The translations under genes were made by a program, and so were the position numbers. Shown here in pieces: positions 17,678 through 26,450 of a stretch of DNA of 64,000 bases. Each line of letters starts with the position of its first letter. The stretch's first letter is position 1. Origin of the DNA: RGIG3178 sp963674495 (GTDB lineage Bacteria > Bacillota > Clostridia > Christensenellales > QAND01); assembly GCA_963674495.2 (NCBI GenBank), contig CAXXLG010000002.1, positions 558,001 to 622,000 on the forward strand. Direction: 5' to 3'. The notes beneath the pieces were generated by a model. It made no database searches. It was not told the origin of the DNA and saw only the letters and a list, made by a program, of their open reading frames with translations.

Positions 17678-18754
17678 ATGCGCAGTCCCATCAGTCCGCT
17701 TGCCGCATCCTTAACGCCCTATGTGCCGGGAGAGCAGCCTAAAGCGGGCGAACTTCTCTGCAAACTGAACACCAACGAGAACCCTTATCCGCCCGCACCC
17801 GGCGTTACATCCGCCATCCACGGCGCGGTTATCAGCCTGCCGCTGTACCCCGATCCAAAGAGCCATGCGCTGTGCAAAGCGATTGCCAACCGCCACGGCG
17901 TTGCCATTGATCAGGTCTTCGTAGGCAACGGCTCGGACGAGGTGTTAGCGCTTTGCTTTCCAGCTTTCTTTTGCGAACAGCCTCTGCCCGTCGCCTTTGC
18001 GAACATCACGTACAGCTTTTACGATGTGTTCGCATCGCTGTACCGCGTCGACAGCACACACATTCCGTTGTGTGACGATTTTTCCATGGACGTTGACGCG
18101 TTTGTAAAGACACAAAACGGCGGCATTCTCATCGCCAATCCCAACGCGCCCACCGGCATCGCCCTCGATCCGCAGGAGATACTGCGCATCGCCCAAAGCC
18201 ATACTCAAAGCGCCGTCGTGGTGGACGAGGCCTATGTTGAGTTTGGCGCAAGCAGTATGATCCCATACATCGACCAACAACCCAATATCCTAACGGTGCA
18301 TACGCTGAGCAAATCACATGCCTTGGCGGGGCTTCGTGTCGGCTATGCAGTGGGCCGCGCTGATTTGATCGGTGCGCTGTGGGCCGTCAAGGACAGCTTC
18401 AACAGCTATCCACTGGATCATCTTGCGCAGGCCGGTGCCACCGCCGCCATCCAATCGGATGAATATACGCTGTCCCAGTGCAATATGATTGTGGATACAA
18501 GAAGCTGGGTAGAGGCAGCATTTCAAAAGCGCGGCTTTTTCGTTTTGAAAAGCGCGGCCAACTTCCTGTTTGTCCGGCCGCCGGACGGGCGAGCCGCATC
18601 ACTGCAACAAGCGCTTCGCAACCATGGTATACTGGTACGGCACTTTGATAAACCGCGCGTGAACGAATGGCTGCGCATTACCATCGGTACCGACACGCAG
18701 ATGGAACGCTTGATGAATGCGATAGACCTCATCCAACAGGGAGAGACGACATGA
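17678..18754 (+). CDS. hisC: Histidinol-phosphate aminotransferase
   Basis: A 358-residue fold-type I PLP aminotransferase, converting imidazole-acetol phosphate and glutamate to histidinol phosphate. Signatures are LNTNENPYPP near residue 30, GNGSDEVL near 80, NPNAPTG near 150, DEAYVEF near 188 and the PLP lysine in LSKSHALAGLRVGY near 217. Members can also transaminate aromatic amino acids. The start at 17678 follows GCGAGGCG and gives the family's usual length. It overlaps the next gene by 4 nt (ATGA), a PHP phosphatase, which fits consecutive steps of histidine synthesis. Confidence 0.88.
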   Translation: MRSPISPLAASLTPYVPGEQPKAGELLCKLNTNENPYPPAPGVTSAIHGAVISLPLYPDPKSHALCKAIANRHGVAIDQVFVGNGSDEVLALCFPAFFCEQPLPVAFANITYSFYDVFASLYRVDSTHIPLCDDFSMDVDAFVKTQNGGILIANPNAPTGIALDPQEILRIAQSHTQSAVVVDEAYVEFGASSMIPYIDQQPNILTVHTLSKSHALAGLRVGYAVGRADLIGALWAVKDSFNSYPLDHLAQAGATAAIQSDEYTLSQCNMIVDTRSWVEAAFQKRGFFVLKSAANFLFVRPPDGRAASLQQALRNHGILVRHFDKPRVNEWLRITIGTDTQMERLMNAIDLIQQGETT

Positions 18755-19584
18755 ACGATTTCCAATACGCGGATGCACACGTCCACACATCCTATTCCCG
18801 CAACGATTGCAAACAACCGATGGACGGCTATCTCGATTTGCTGCGCAGCGGCAAGGCAATTGGCTTCGGTTTTGCGGACCATTTGCATCCTCCAAGGGAA
18901 GCCCTCACACAACGGTACCCGAGTATCGCAGCCTATACATTTGACGGCAACGGATACACAACGGATATATTGGCGGCCAAAGACGAAGGTCTTAATGTCC
19001 ATGCGGGCATTGAGATCACATACGATCACATCTGGGACGATGTATGCACCCGCCGCGCCCTTGACAACGACTACGATTATCGCATTGCATCGGTTCACTC
19101 GATGGACGGCCTGTGGATCACCCGCAATTACTGGCAGAACGTCGAGCCCGGCACCGTGTTTTTGGACATCGTCAACCGCTACTACGATGCAATCCTGCAT
19201 GCTCTTGAAGTGCCTTGGGCAGATGTTGTGGCGCACATCGGCGTCTATCGGCGGTTTTTACCCGATGCACACCCGCTGATGGTATATGCCAACGACCTAA
19301 TTGCCCGGCGCGAAGACGAGGTGGCCAAAGCCTGTGCGTTAAGCGACAAGATCATCGAGGTGAACACCTCGGGGCTTTTCAAACCCGGCGCATGCACCAT
19401 GCCAAACGATGTATTTTTAACCCACTATAAAAAATATGGCGGCGAGAAGCTTTATCTTAGCAGCGATGCCCACGACGTACAGAATGCCAACCAGGGTTTT
19501 GCGCGCGCGGCACAAAGGCTACAGGAACTTGGATTCGATAAACTGTATCCACCTTGGTCGAAGGGGCCATACGTCGCTCTATAA
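18751..19584 (+). CDS. PHP-domain phosphoesterase coupled to hisC
   Basis: A 277-residue PHP-fold metal-dependent phosphoesterase. Motifs include DAHVHTSYSRND near residue 7, FADHLHPP near 43, GIEITYDH near 83, IASVHSMDG near 105, VAHIGVYRR near 150 and SSDAHD near 243. The start overlaps the hisC stop (ATGA), so translation is probably coupled. Histidinol phosphatase activity is the natural guess, since HisC makes histidinol phosphate, but a second PHP protein at 12893 looks equally HisJ-like. A terminator follows directly. Confidence 0.8.
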   Translation: MNDFQYADAHVHTSYSRNDCKQPMDGYLDLLRSGKAIGFGFADHLHPPREALTQRYPSIAAYTFDGNGYTTDILAAKDEGLNVHAGIEITYDHIWDDVCTRRALDNDYDYRIASVHSMDGLWITRNYWQNVEPGTVFLDIVNRYYDAILHALEVPWADVVAHIGVYRRFLPDAHPLMVYANDLIARREDEVAKACALSDKIIEVNTSGLFKPGACTMPNDVFLTHYKKYGGEKLYLSSDAHDVQNANQGFARAAQRLQELGFDKLYPPWSKGPYVAL

Positions 19585-19586
19585 AC

Positions 19587-19614
19587 AAAAGCGCTGCATT
19601 TGCAGCGCTTTTTT
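19587..19614. terminator. Terminator between the PHP gene and the radical SAM gene
   Basis: AAAAGCGCTGC and GCAGCGCTTTTTT pair around ATTT. It is close to symmetric and serves two convergent genes. Confidence 0.85.
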
Positions 19615-20222
19615 CATTCCTCGTCCTCCGGCGCGATGAATGTTCGCACCCTGAGCCTAACACCGCACGATTGCGCGATGTGCTTCGCTTTTTGTATCTC
19701 TTCCTCCCCGATGCTGTCCACCACCGTGAATACCACATCCGGCACGTGCTCCTTGGCTTTTTTGGCAAAATCCAAAAGCGCGTCATACGCCGCTTCTCCA
19801 TACCGGCTGCGGCACAGCGCGTCGTACTTTTGCGCATCCGTCGTATTCAACGAGATGGATACCGTATCCACCAGCCCTCTGAGCTTGGGCGTTATATCCG
19901 CGCCGTGTATCAAGTTGGCCAGCCCGCAGGTATCGATACGAACGGGTTTGCCCTTGGATTTAACATAAGCCGCCACCTCCAAAAGCACGTCCAACCGCTC
20001 CATCGGCTCTCCAAAACCGCAAAACACCACTTCATGATATCGAGAAAGATCCTCCATCTGGTCGATGACCTCCTGCGCCGTCGGCTCTTTCTGAAGCCAC
20101 AGCTTGTGGCCGCCGATGCCTTCATGATCGTTGCGGATGCAAAATACGCAGCTGTTCGGGCAGCGGTTGGTCAAATTGACGTATAGGTTATCACCATAGT
20201 CGTATGCGTACACGTTCTCCAT
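19614..20222 (-). CDS. TatD-linked radical SAM protein
   Basis: A 202-residue small radical SAM enzyme. The 4Fe-4S cluster motif is CPNSCVFC at residues 21-28 (CxxxCxxC), and the glycine-rich SAM-binding segment GFGEP lies near residue 70. It is shorter than most radical SAM proteins and lacks an extra C-terminal cluster domain. The neighbourhood, directly after a tatD gene with a gap of 3 nt, matches the conserved TatD-linked radical SAM family, whose substrate is unknown. It is the last gene of a comB-metG-tatD-radical SAM series on the minus strand. Confidence 0.82.
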   Translation of the reverse strand: MENVYAYDYGDNLYVNLTNRCPNSCVFCIRNDHEGIGGHKLWLQKEPTAQEVIDQMEDLSRYHEVVFCGFGEPMERLDVLLEVAAYVKSKGKPVRIDTCGLANLIHGADITPKLRGLVDTVSISLNTTDAQKYDALCRSRYGEAAYDALLDFAKKAKEHVPDVVFTVVDSIGEEEIQKAKHIAQSCGVRLRVRTFIAPEDEE

Positions 20223-20225
20223 TGC

Positions 20226-20999
20226 CTATTTGCTCCCCTCAATACCAAACAGTCGCATGCCGTTTTGCGTCGTGGATTCCGCCAACTGTTCAAACGCCAT
20301 GTTTCGTATCCTTGCCACCTCTTGCACCACATACCGTACGTACATCGGTTCGTTGCGCTTACCCCTATATGGCGTTGGCGTTAAATACGGACAATCCGTC
20401 TCGCACAGCAGCCGGTCCAAGGGTACATACGCTGCCACTTCACGCGGCCGATTTGCATTTTTAAAGGTAACCGGACCGCCAAAGGATAAATAATATCCCA
20501 TATCCAGATATTTTTTCGCATCTTCGACGCTGCCTGAATAGCAGTGCATAACGCCAATCAACCGGCCACTGTATTTCGTCAGCAGGCCCAAAACGTCCCC
20601 GTGCGCTTCCCGATCGTGTATGATAACGGGCAATTTGCATTCAGCCGCCAGAGACAGCTGTGCATCCAGCACGTCCTTCTGCACGTCGCGCGGCGAAAAA
20701 TCATAGTGGTAGTCCAGGCCAATCTCTCCCACCGCCACACACTCCGGTTGATGTAGTAATGCTTTCAACCGGTCCAAATAATCCGATGGCGCATCCACAG
20801 CGTCATGCGGATGTATGCCCGCGGCAGCCACGATGATCCCATGCGCTTTAGCCAGTTCTACCGCCCGTCGGCTGAATTCAATGGATGTGCCCGCTTCCAG
20901 ACAAAGCCCAACCCCGGCATCTATGGCACGTCGTATCGTGTCCGCCCGGTCGGAATCGAATTGCGGTGCGCACAAGTGCGCATGCGTATCGAACAACAT
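20226..20999 (-). CDS. TatD family metal-dependent hydrolase (DNase)
   Basis: A 257-residue TIM-barrel hydrolase. Metal ligands are visible in FDTHAHL at residues 3-9, GEIGLDYHYD near 92, IIHDREAH near 127, GVMHCYSGS near 150 and CETDCPYLTP near 200. Family members have 3'-5' DNase activity in DNA repair or turnover. The start codon overlaps the metG stop (TGATG), so the two are probably co-translated; the radical SAM gene follows after 3 nt. A TatD gene right after metG is a common arrangement in Bacillota. Confidence 0.92.
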   Translation of the reverse strand: MLFDTHAHLCAPQFDSDRADTIRRAIDAGVGLCLEAGTSIEFSRRAVELAKAHGIIVAAAGIHPHDAVDAPSDYLDRLKALLHQPECVAVGEIGLDYHYDFSPRDVQKDVLDAQLSLAAECKLPVIIHDREAHGDVLGLLTKYSGRLIGVMHCYSGSVEDAKKYLDMGYYLSFGGPVTFKNANRPREVAAYVPLDRLLCETDCPYLTPTPYRGKRNEPMYVRYVVQEVARIRNMAFEQLAESTTQNGMRLFGIEGSK

Positions 21000-22945
21000 C
21001 AGCGTACGCGTACGCCCGGCTCAAGTGCGCCATCGTCCATCAACGTCGCCACGCTCAGGGTTTCGTCGCCATCGTCCGCGGCGCACAGGATCATGCCCTC
21101 GCTCAAAACGCCCCGGATCTTTACCGGTTTCAGGTTGGCCACGATGATCACCGTTTTGCCCACAAGCGCGCTGCCGTCACCATACCATTTTCGGATGCCG
21201 GAAATCACGGTGCGCTCTCGCTGTCCGTCGAACAGCTTGAGATGCAGCAGCTTGTCTGCGCCCTCGAGCGGTTCGCAGGAAATCACCTTGGCCGTCCTCA
21301 ATTCCATTTTCATAAAGTCATCATAGTTGATCTCTGCCATGTCCTGTTTTTCCTTCTTTGCCTGTTGCTTTTTGTCCGTCTTGGCCGGCTCGCTTTTTGC
21401 CGGTTCGTCCTGGATGCGCGGGAACAGACTCTCCCCCTTGTGCACACACGTTCCGGGCGGCACGATGCCGAATGCTTTCGCGCTGTCCCAGGTTGTCAGT
21501 TTTTCGTCCTCTACGCCGAGCTGACGGAGCATTTCAGGTGCGGAACGCGTCAATACCGGCTTGAGCAGAATGGCTACGATGCGCAAACATTCCGCCAGAT
21601 GCACCATCACCATTTTCAAACGCGGCCTCTTCGCCTCGTCCTTGGCCAAAACCCAGGGCATGTTGATGTCAATGTATTTGTTGCACGCGCCGATAAGCTC
21701 AAAGATGTCCGACAGCGCATCGCTAAAGCTCAGCGCATTCATGTGCGTCTCCACACGATCCGGCAAACCCTTTGCCAGCGCGCGCAGTTCGCGGTCCGCC
21801 TCTGTCAATTCACCGTCCGCTTTGGGCAGGCTACCATCAAAGTACAAGTCTATCATAGACACCGTACGGCTTAACAGATTGCCCAGGTCGTTGGCCAGAT
21901 CGCTGTTGATGCGGCCTATCAGCGCTTGCTCGGAATACACGCCGTCGCTGCCGAAGGGGATCTCCCGCATGAGGAAATACCGCACCGCATCCACACCATA
22001 CTTCTCGCACAGCTTAACCGGATCCACCACATTGCCCTTGGACTTTGACATCTTACCGCCTTCTAATATAAGCCAACCATGCCCGAACACCTGCTTGGGC
22101 AGCGGCAGCCCCATCGCCATGAGCATGATGGGCCAAATGATGGTGTGGAACCGCACGATCTCCTTGCCCACAAAATGCACGTCCGCCGGCCAGTATTTCA
22201 ATTTGCTCTCATCGCCGAAGAAACCCAGCGCGGTGATATAATTGGAAAGAGCGTCCAGCCATACGTAGATCACGTGCTTATCGTCGAATGGGACGGGGAT
22301 TCCCCAATCGAAGCTTGTCCGTGATACACATAGATCATCAAGTCCTGGCAAAAGAAAATTGTTGATCATCTCATTCTTGCGCGATACCGGTTGGATGAAT
22401 TCGGGGTGTTCTTCGATGTATGCCATCAGCCTGTCCGCATAGTTGCTCAGCCTGAAGAAATAACTCTCCTCCCGCATGCGTTCCACCGGACGTCCACAAT
22501 CAGGACAGCAGCCATCCGCCAATTGGCGTTCCAGCCAGAACGCCTCACACGGCGCGCAGTACCATCCCTCATATTCGCCCTTGTAGATGTCGCCCTGGTC
22601 GTAGAGCTTTTGAAAGATCTTCTGCACCGCCTTTTGATGGCGCGGCTGTGTGGTGCGTATGAAATCATCAAAGCTGATGTCCATCAACTTCCACAAATCA
22701 AGAATCCCTGCGACGATCTCGTCCACGAACTGTTGCGGCGTTTTGCCAGTCTGCTCGGCTCTTCGGGCTATCTTCTGCCCGTGTTCGTCCGCGCCGGTCA
22801 AGAACATGACGTCGTAACCCGTGAGCCGTTTAAAGCGCGCCATTGTATCCGCGGCAACGGTACAGTAGCTGTGCCCGATATGCAGGTTGTCGCTGGGATA
22901 GTAGATGGGTGTTGTGATGTAAAATGTCTTGTTTTTCTCCTGCAT
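20999..22945 (-). CDS. metG: Methionine--tRNA ligase with C-terminal tRNA-binding domain
   Basis: A 648-residue class I synthetase. HIGH motif NLHIGHS is at residues 18-24; a zinc knuckle with CAPC and CPDC lies near 130-150; KMSKSKGN is near 300. The C-terminal 110 residues form an OB-fold EMAP/Trbp111-like tRNA-binding domain, joined by a charged, Ala/Lys-rich linker near 520-540. All expected catalytic motifs are intact. It follows comB by 17 nt and overlaps tatD. No T-box is seen upstream. Confidence 0.96.
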   Translation of the reverse strand: MQEKNKTFYITTPIYYPSDNLHIGHSYCTVAADTMARFKRLTGYDVMFLTGADEHGQKIARRAEQTGKTPQQFVDEIVAGILDLWKLMDISFDDFIRTTQPRHQKAVQKIFQKLYDQGDIYKGEYEGWYCAPCEAFWLERQLADGCCPDCGRPVERMREESYFFRLSNYADRLMAYIEEHPEFIQPVSRKNEMINNFLLPGLDDLCVSRTSFDWGIPVPFDDKHVIYVWLDALSNYITALGFFGDESKLKYWPADVHFVGKEIVRFHTIIWPIMLMAMGLPLPKQVFGHGWLILEGGKMSKSKGNVVDPVKLCEKYGVDAVRYFLMREIPFGSDGVYSEQALIGRINSDLANDLGNLLSRTVSMIDLYFDGSLPKADGELTEADRELRALAKGLPDRVETHMNALSFSDALSDIFELIGACNKYIDINMPWVLAKDEAKRPRLKMVMVHLAECLRIVAILLKPVLTRSAPEMLRQLGVEDEKLTTWDSAKAFGIVPPGTCVHKGESLFPRIQDEPAKSEPAKTDKKQQAKKEKQDMAEINYDDFMKMELRTAKVISCEPLEGADKLLHLKLFDGQRERTVISGIRKWYGDGSALVGKTVIIVANLKPVKIRGVLSEGMILCAADDGDETLSVATLMDDGALEPGVRVR

Positions 22946-22962
22946 CGTCTCTCCTTCTTCCG

Positions 22963-23688
22963 TCAGTCCAGTGCGATACGCCCATCCTCAAAGCGGGGGA
23001 GCACGTTCACGCTGTCCATCGTCAGGCAATAATCAATATCGTCCTGCATCCCGAGATCCTTTAGAATATTGTAGTGCCCTGCGTTGGACACCAGTGCATC
23101 CAAGTCATCCATATGCTGTTCGTACAGTTCATAACAGACATAACCCAAATCGTCTAATTTGATGGTTTGCCTTCCCTTGTATTTTATCATACGGTCGATG
23201 ATGTATCCCGCTGTCACGCAATCGTCGATGGAAAATCGTCCGTTTGTGCCCGCGCACAGGATTACAACATCCTTTTTCTGCTTCATCAGCGCCTTGGCCA
23301 CCGTCGTCGCATTGAGCATTGCGCCCATGTACAGCGTGTGCGCCCCCTGCGCTTTCAAGATCGCCTGCGTACCGTTGGACGTGGTCATCACCAGCGTTTT
23401 GCCGACCACGGCCTCCTTTGTATATTCCAACGGCGAATTGCCATAATCAAAACCCGTAAGTTTCAAGCCGCCGCGTTCGCCGCCCAAGATAGTCCGGCCG
23501 TCGTCCATGCTCGCCTTGATCTCCATTGCCTGCTCCACTTCCATCACGGGAATAATCTGTGCACAGCCGTTGTTAAGCGCTGTCACCATCACGCTGGTAG
23601 CGCGCAATGTATCGATTACCACACACGCCTTGCCGCGCACATCCTTTTCCGACGTATGGGTGTGTGATGCGAAAACATCAATCTTCAT
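22963..23688 (-). CDS. ComB family protein (probable 2-phosphosulfolactate phosphatase)
   Basis: A 241-residue protein of the ComB family. Motifs are VVIDTLRATS near residue 23, GERGGLKL near 68, TTSNGTQAI near 100 and CAGTNGRFSIDD near 142. The named activity, phosphosulfolactate dephosphorylation, belongs to coenzyme M synthesis in archaea; many bacterial homologues stand alone, and no ComA, ComC or other partner is seen here, so the true substrate is uncertain. It heads the comB-metG-tatD-radical SAM series. AGAGGGG precedes the ATG. Confidence 0.85.
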   Translation of the reverse strand: MKIDVFASHTHTSEKDVRGKACVVIDTLRATSVMVTALNNGCAQIIPVMEVEQAMEIKASMDDGRTILGGERGGLKLTGFDYGNSPLEYTKEAVVGKTLVMTTSNGTQAILKAQGAHTLYMGAMLNATTVAKALMKQKKDVVILCAGTNGRFSIDDCVTAGYIIDRMIKYKGRQTIKLDDLGYVCYELYEQHMDDLDALVSNAGHYNILKDLGMQDDIDYCLTMDSVNVLPRFEDGRIALD

Positions 23689-23735
23689 GCTTTGCCCCTC
23701 TCTAATTCTTTGCTCAAAAAATCGCTTGTGTCAGC

Positions 23736-23741
23736 ATTATA
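23736..23741 (-). promoter_or_regulatory. -10 element for the comB-metG-tatD series
   Basis: On the minus strand this reads TATAAT, 48 nt before comB. The -35 region is not close to consensus. Confidence 0.4.
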
Positions 23742-23772
23742 ACACAGCTTCTTTGAAATGAACGCGCGTTTT

Positions 23773-24279
23773 TTATGTCAGAATAGCCGCCATCAACAGA
23801 CTGGCAAGTGTTCCCAACAGGCAAAGCGGCAGCGTATGCCGCCATTTCTTAACACCCACGCTGCCAAAATAAAGCCCTGCCGTATAGAACACCGTTTCAC
23901 TCGAACCCATGATGATACACGCCGCCATGCCGATGCTGCTGTCCGCACCGTACGTGTTGAGCGTACCCAACAAAACGCCCATAGCCGCACTGCCCGAGAA
24001 CGGTCGGACAATGGCAAGCGGCAACACTTGTGGCGGCAGGCCGATTAATTTGGCAAACGGCATCAGCGCATGGATGAACAGCTCCAAAACACCACTGGTT
24101 TGCAACACGGCAACCGCAACGAGCATGGCGCACAACGTCGGCAGTATGCGGATGCTGATGTCGAGGCCTTTTTTGGCGCCGGCGGTAAACGTTTCAAAAC
24201 AATCAACTTTTTTAAGGGCTCCGTGGCACAGAGTCAAAGCGATGAACGTCACAACGGCATAGGCGGACAGCGCGCTCAT
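23773..24279 (-). CDS. spmB: Spore maturation protein B
   Basis: A 168-residue membrane protein of the nucleoside-recognition (Gate) superfamily. SpmB acts with SpmA during sporulation in dehydration of the spore core. Four to five hydrophobic segments are seen, with the conserved RPFSGSAAMGVL near residue 93 and GSSETVFYT near 125. The ATG at 24279 is chosen because it overlaps the spmA stop codon (ATGA), the usual arrangement. It is a direct sign that this lineage descends from, or is, a spore former. Confidence 0.9.
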   Translation of the reverse strand: MSALSAYAVVTFIALTLCHGALKKVDCFETFTAGAKKGLDISIRILPTLCAMLVAVAVLQTSGVLELFIHALMPFAKLIGLPPQVLPLAIVRPFSGSAAMGVLLGTLNTYGADSSIGMAACIIMGSSETVFYTAGLYFGSVGVKKWRHTLPLCLLGTLASLLMAAILT

Positions 24280-24851
24280 CGCTTTGCGTGTGCGATAAGG
24301 CACACGGCGACACCCACCACCATCGTGCCCGCCGTTGCGATGATGGACGGCCCGACGATAGCAAGCGGCGTTGCGCTGCCCGCTGCTATTCTAAGGTTGA
24401 TCAGCGTGGTGGGCAAAAGCTGGATCAGTGTGCAGTTGATCACAACCAGCGCGATCATATCGTTGGTCGCTACCTTTTTTGTTTGGTTTCGCTTTTGCAG
24501 TTCCTGCATGGCTTCAAGACCGAACGGCGTTGCGGCATTGCCCAACCCCAACACATTGCTCGATAGGTTCATACTGATGGCGCGCATCGCGGCATCAGTT
24601 CGTTTTAGGCCACGGAACAACGGCGAGAGTACGACGGATAGCACGTTGGACAGTTTCTGCGCCAAGCCGCTTTTTTGAGCCACCTCCAAAATCCCACACC
24701 AAAGCATCATACCGCCCGTCATCGCAATGGTCAGCTCCACCGCCTGTGCTGCCCCCTGTGTGAACCCCTGGCTGAGCGTTTCGCCGTTGCCCGTCAATAC
24801 ACCATAGCCCATTCCTAAGATCAGCATGCCCAGCCAAATGATATTGAGCAT
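24276..24851 (-). CDS. spmA: Spore maturation protein A
   Basis: A 191-residue membrane protein paired with SpmB. The conserved segments SSNVLGLGNAATPFGL near residue 92 and the hydrophobic repeat of the Gate domain are present. The ATG follows GAGGGGGAAGGG. The pair is monocistronic with spmB; upstream lies an inverted repeat (24937-24976) and the rlmH terminator, so transcription begins in the 140-nt gap. I do not see a clear SigE/SigG-type promoter that I would assign. Confidence 0.9.
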   Translation of the reverse strand: MLNIIWLGMLILGMGYGVLTGNGETLSQGFTQGAAQAVELTIAMTGGMMLWCGILEVAQKSGLAQKLSNVLSVVLSPLFRGLKRTDAAMRAISMNLSSNVLGLGNAATPFGLEAMQELQKRNQTKKVATNDMIALVVINCTLIQLLPTTLINLRIAAGSATPLAIVGPSIIATAGTMVVGVAVCLIAHAKR

Positions 24852-24936
24852 ATCCCTTCCCCCTCAAGATAAAGTCTATGGCAATGTATGCGGGCAAAGT
24901 GCTGATTATCGATCCTTGCCGATGGGCACGCACCGT

Positions 24937-24976
24937 TTGAACGGCTGGTAAAGCAAAAGTTTGACAAGCCGTTCAA
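24937..24976. repeat. 10-bp inverted repeat upstream of spmA
   Basis: TTGAACGGCT at 24937-24946 and AGCCGTTCAA at 24967-24976 are perfect reverse complements with a 20-nt spacer, placed 86 nt before the spmA start. It could be a regulator site or a second 3' hairpin of rlmH. Confidence 0.45.
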
Positions 24977-24993
24977 CCATTGGGCCCTGTAAT

Positions 24994-25022
24994 ATAAAAA
25001 AAAGCGGCATAGCCGCCTTTTA
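24994..25022 (-). terminator. Terminator of the yycJ-rlmH transcript
   Basis: On the minus strand AAAGGCGGC, loop TAT, GCCGC and then eight T follow the rlmH stop codon by 10 nt. Confidence 0.8.
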
Positions 25023-25031
25023 TCGGTTTAG

Positions 25032-25508
25032 TTATTTGTGGTATGGCTCGTTGTGGTTGATCTTCATCGCACGGTACAACTGCTCCAAAATCACCAGCCG
25101 GGCAAGGTTGTGCGCGAAGGTGAGTTCGGACAGCGACAACCGATCGTCCGCCTGCTCTATCAACGATTGGTCCAGCCCCAGCGAACCGCCGATGATAAAT
25201 TGTACGCAGGATATGCTACGCTGTTCATAACGTGATATGCGCTTGGCAAACGCAAGCGAATTCTCGCTTTTTCCGTCGATGCACAGCACAACGGTCTCAC
25301 CGCCTTTTATGTGTTTTTTCAGCCGTTCTCCTTCGCGTGCCATCACCTGTTTCCGCTCGGCCGGATGCAGGTTTTCCGGAGCGCGCTCGTCCGCAACTTC
25401 GACAACCTCCACCGTCGCATATCGCCCCAACCGCTTTATATAGTCGTCACATGCGCGCCGGTAATAGCCTTCCTTGAGCTTGCCAACACACAGAATGCGT
25501 ATGCGCAT
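25032..25508 (-). CDS. rlmH: 23S rRNA pseudouridine(1915)-N3-methyltransferase RlmH
   Basis: A 158-residue SPOUT methyltransferase that modifies pseudouridine 1915 in helix 69 of 23S rRNA. It has the N-terminal VGKLKEGYY near residue 8, the knot segment FIIGGSLGLDQ near 104 and the conserved C-terminal QLYRAMKINHNEPYHK. The length matches the family exactly. It lies 12 nt after yycJ in the same orientation, an association also seen near the origin in Bacillus. Confidence 0.95.
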   Translation of the reverse strand: MRIRILCVGKLKEGYYRRACDDYIKRLGRYATVEVVEVADERAPENLHPAERKQVMAREGERLKKHIKGGETVVLCIDGKSENSLAFAKRISRYEQRSISCVQFIIGGSLGLDQSLIEQADDRLSLSELTFAHNLARLVILEQLYRAMKINHNEPYHK

Positions 25509-25520
25509 AACGTCTCCTTC

Positions 25521-26318
25521 TTATTCGATTATAGCCAGCGGGCTGACGGCATCGCGTTTGGCCACCGTCAGCGCAACGTCCCGGCCCGGAACGATACCCT
25601 TTGCGGACAGCGCGCCGCACACAGCGGACAACGCCATTTCCTCCCGGTTGTTCTTGGCGGACAAATGTCCGAGGTAAAACCGGCGCACATTTCGCTGCAC
25701 CAAATCGCACACCGCCGTCCCGGCATCCTCATTGGACAGGTGGCCCACTCTTGAGAGGATGCGCCGCTTGAGAAAGGCGGGATACGGCCCCTGTTTGAGC
25801 AGGCCCTCGTCGTGGTTGCTCTCGATGAGCATCACATCGGCATTTTGCGCCTGCTCCAGCAGGCTCTTGTTCATACAGCCGATATCCGTCATCACGCAGG
25901 CGACCTTGCCCTTGGCGTTCAAACTAAACCCGACCGGATCTGTCGCATCGTGGGGTATGGAAAATGAACGCACCGCAATATCGCCTATGTAAAAATCCTT
26001 TCCGGTTTCAAACACGCGCATCAGAGACGTGGGCACCTGTGCCGCAACTTTTTCCATGGCAAGCCATGTTTTCTCGTTTGCATAGATGGGCACACCGTAG
26101 CGCCGCGCCACCGTTGCTATGCCTTTGATATGATCCGAATGCTCATGGGTAATCAAAACGCCTTTGATGTCCTTGAGCGACACCGACAAATCTGACAACG
26201 CACGCCCGATAGCCAGCGCACTTACACCCGCGTCCACCAATAGCTGTGTATCCGCCGACGCCACATACGTCGCGTTTCCTCCCGAACTGGAAAACAACGG
26301 ACAGAATACCAGTTTCAC
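25521..26318 (-). CDS. MBL-fold metallo-hydrolase (YycJ/WalJ family)
   Basis: A 265-residue metallo-beta-lactamase-fold protein. The metal-binding motif THEHSDHIKG lies near residue 56, with further ligands in SIPHDAT near 135, SNHDEG near 167 and the terminal LGHLSAKN near 220. YycJ proteins are exonuclease-like and linked to cell-wall and DNA-repair functions in Bacillus. Here the gene lies between murA and rlmH. The ATG is preceded by AAGGGGGAAG. Confidence 0.9.
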   Translation of the reverse strand: MKLVFCPLFSSSGGNATYVASADTQLLVDAGVSALAIGRALSDLSVSLKDIKGVLITHEHSDHIKGIATVARRYGVPIYANEKTWLAMEKVAAQVPTSLMRVFETGKDFYIGDIAVRSFSIPHDATDPVGFSLNAKGKVACVMTDIGCMNKSLLEQAQNADVMLIESNHDEGLLKQGPYPAFLKRRILSRVGHLSNEDAGTAVCDLVQRNVRRFYLGHLSAKNNREEMALSAVCGALSAKGIVPGRDVALTVAKRDAVSPLAIIE

Positions 26319-26450
26319 GTTCTTCCCCCTTCGGCACCATCAAGGCAATAGGTTGGATTCTTCTTTGTCGTCAATCTTCTATACAGTATAAAACGCTGCC
26401 CGCACAACCCGATTGCGCGAGCGCGTCAAGACATATATTGCACGAAATCA

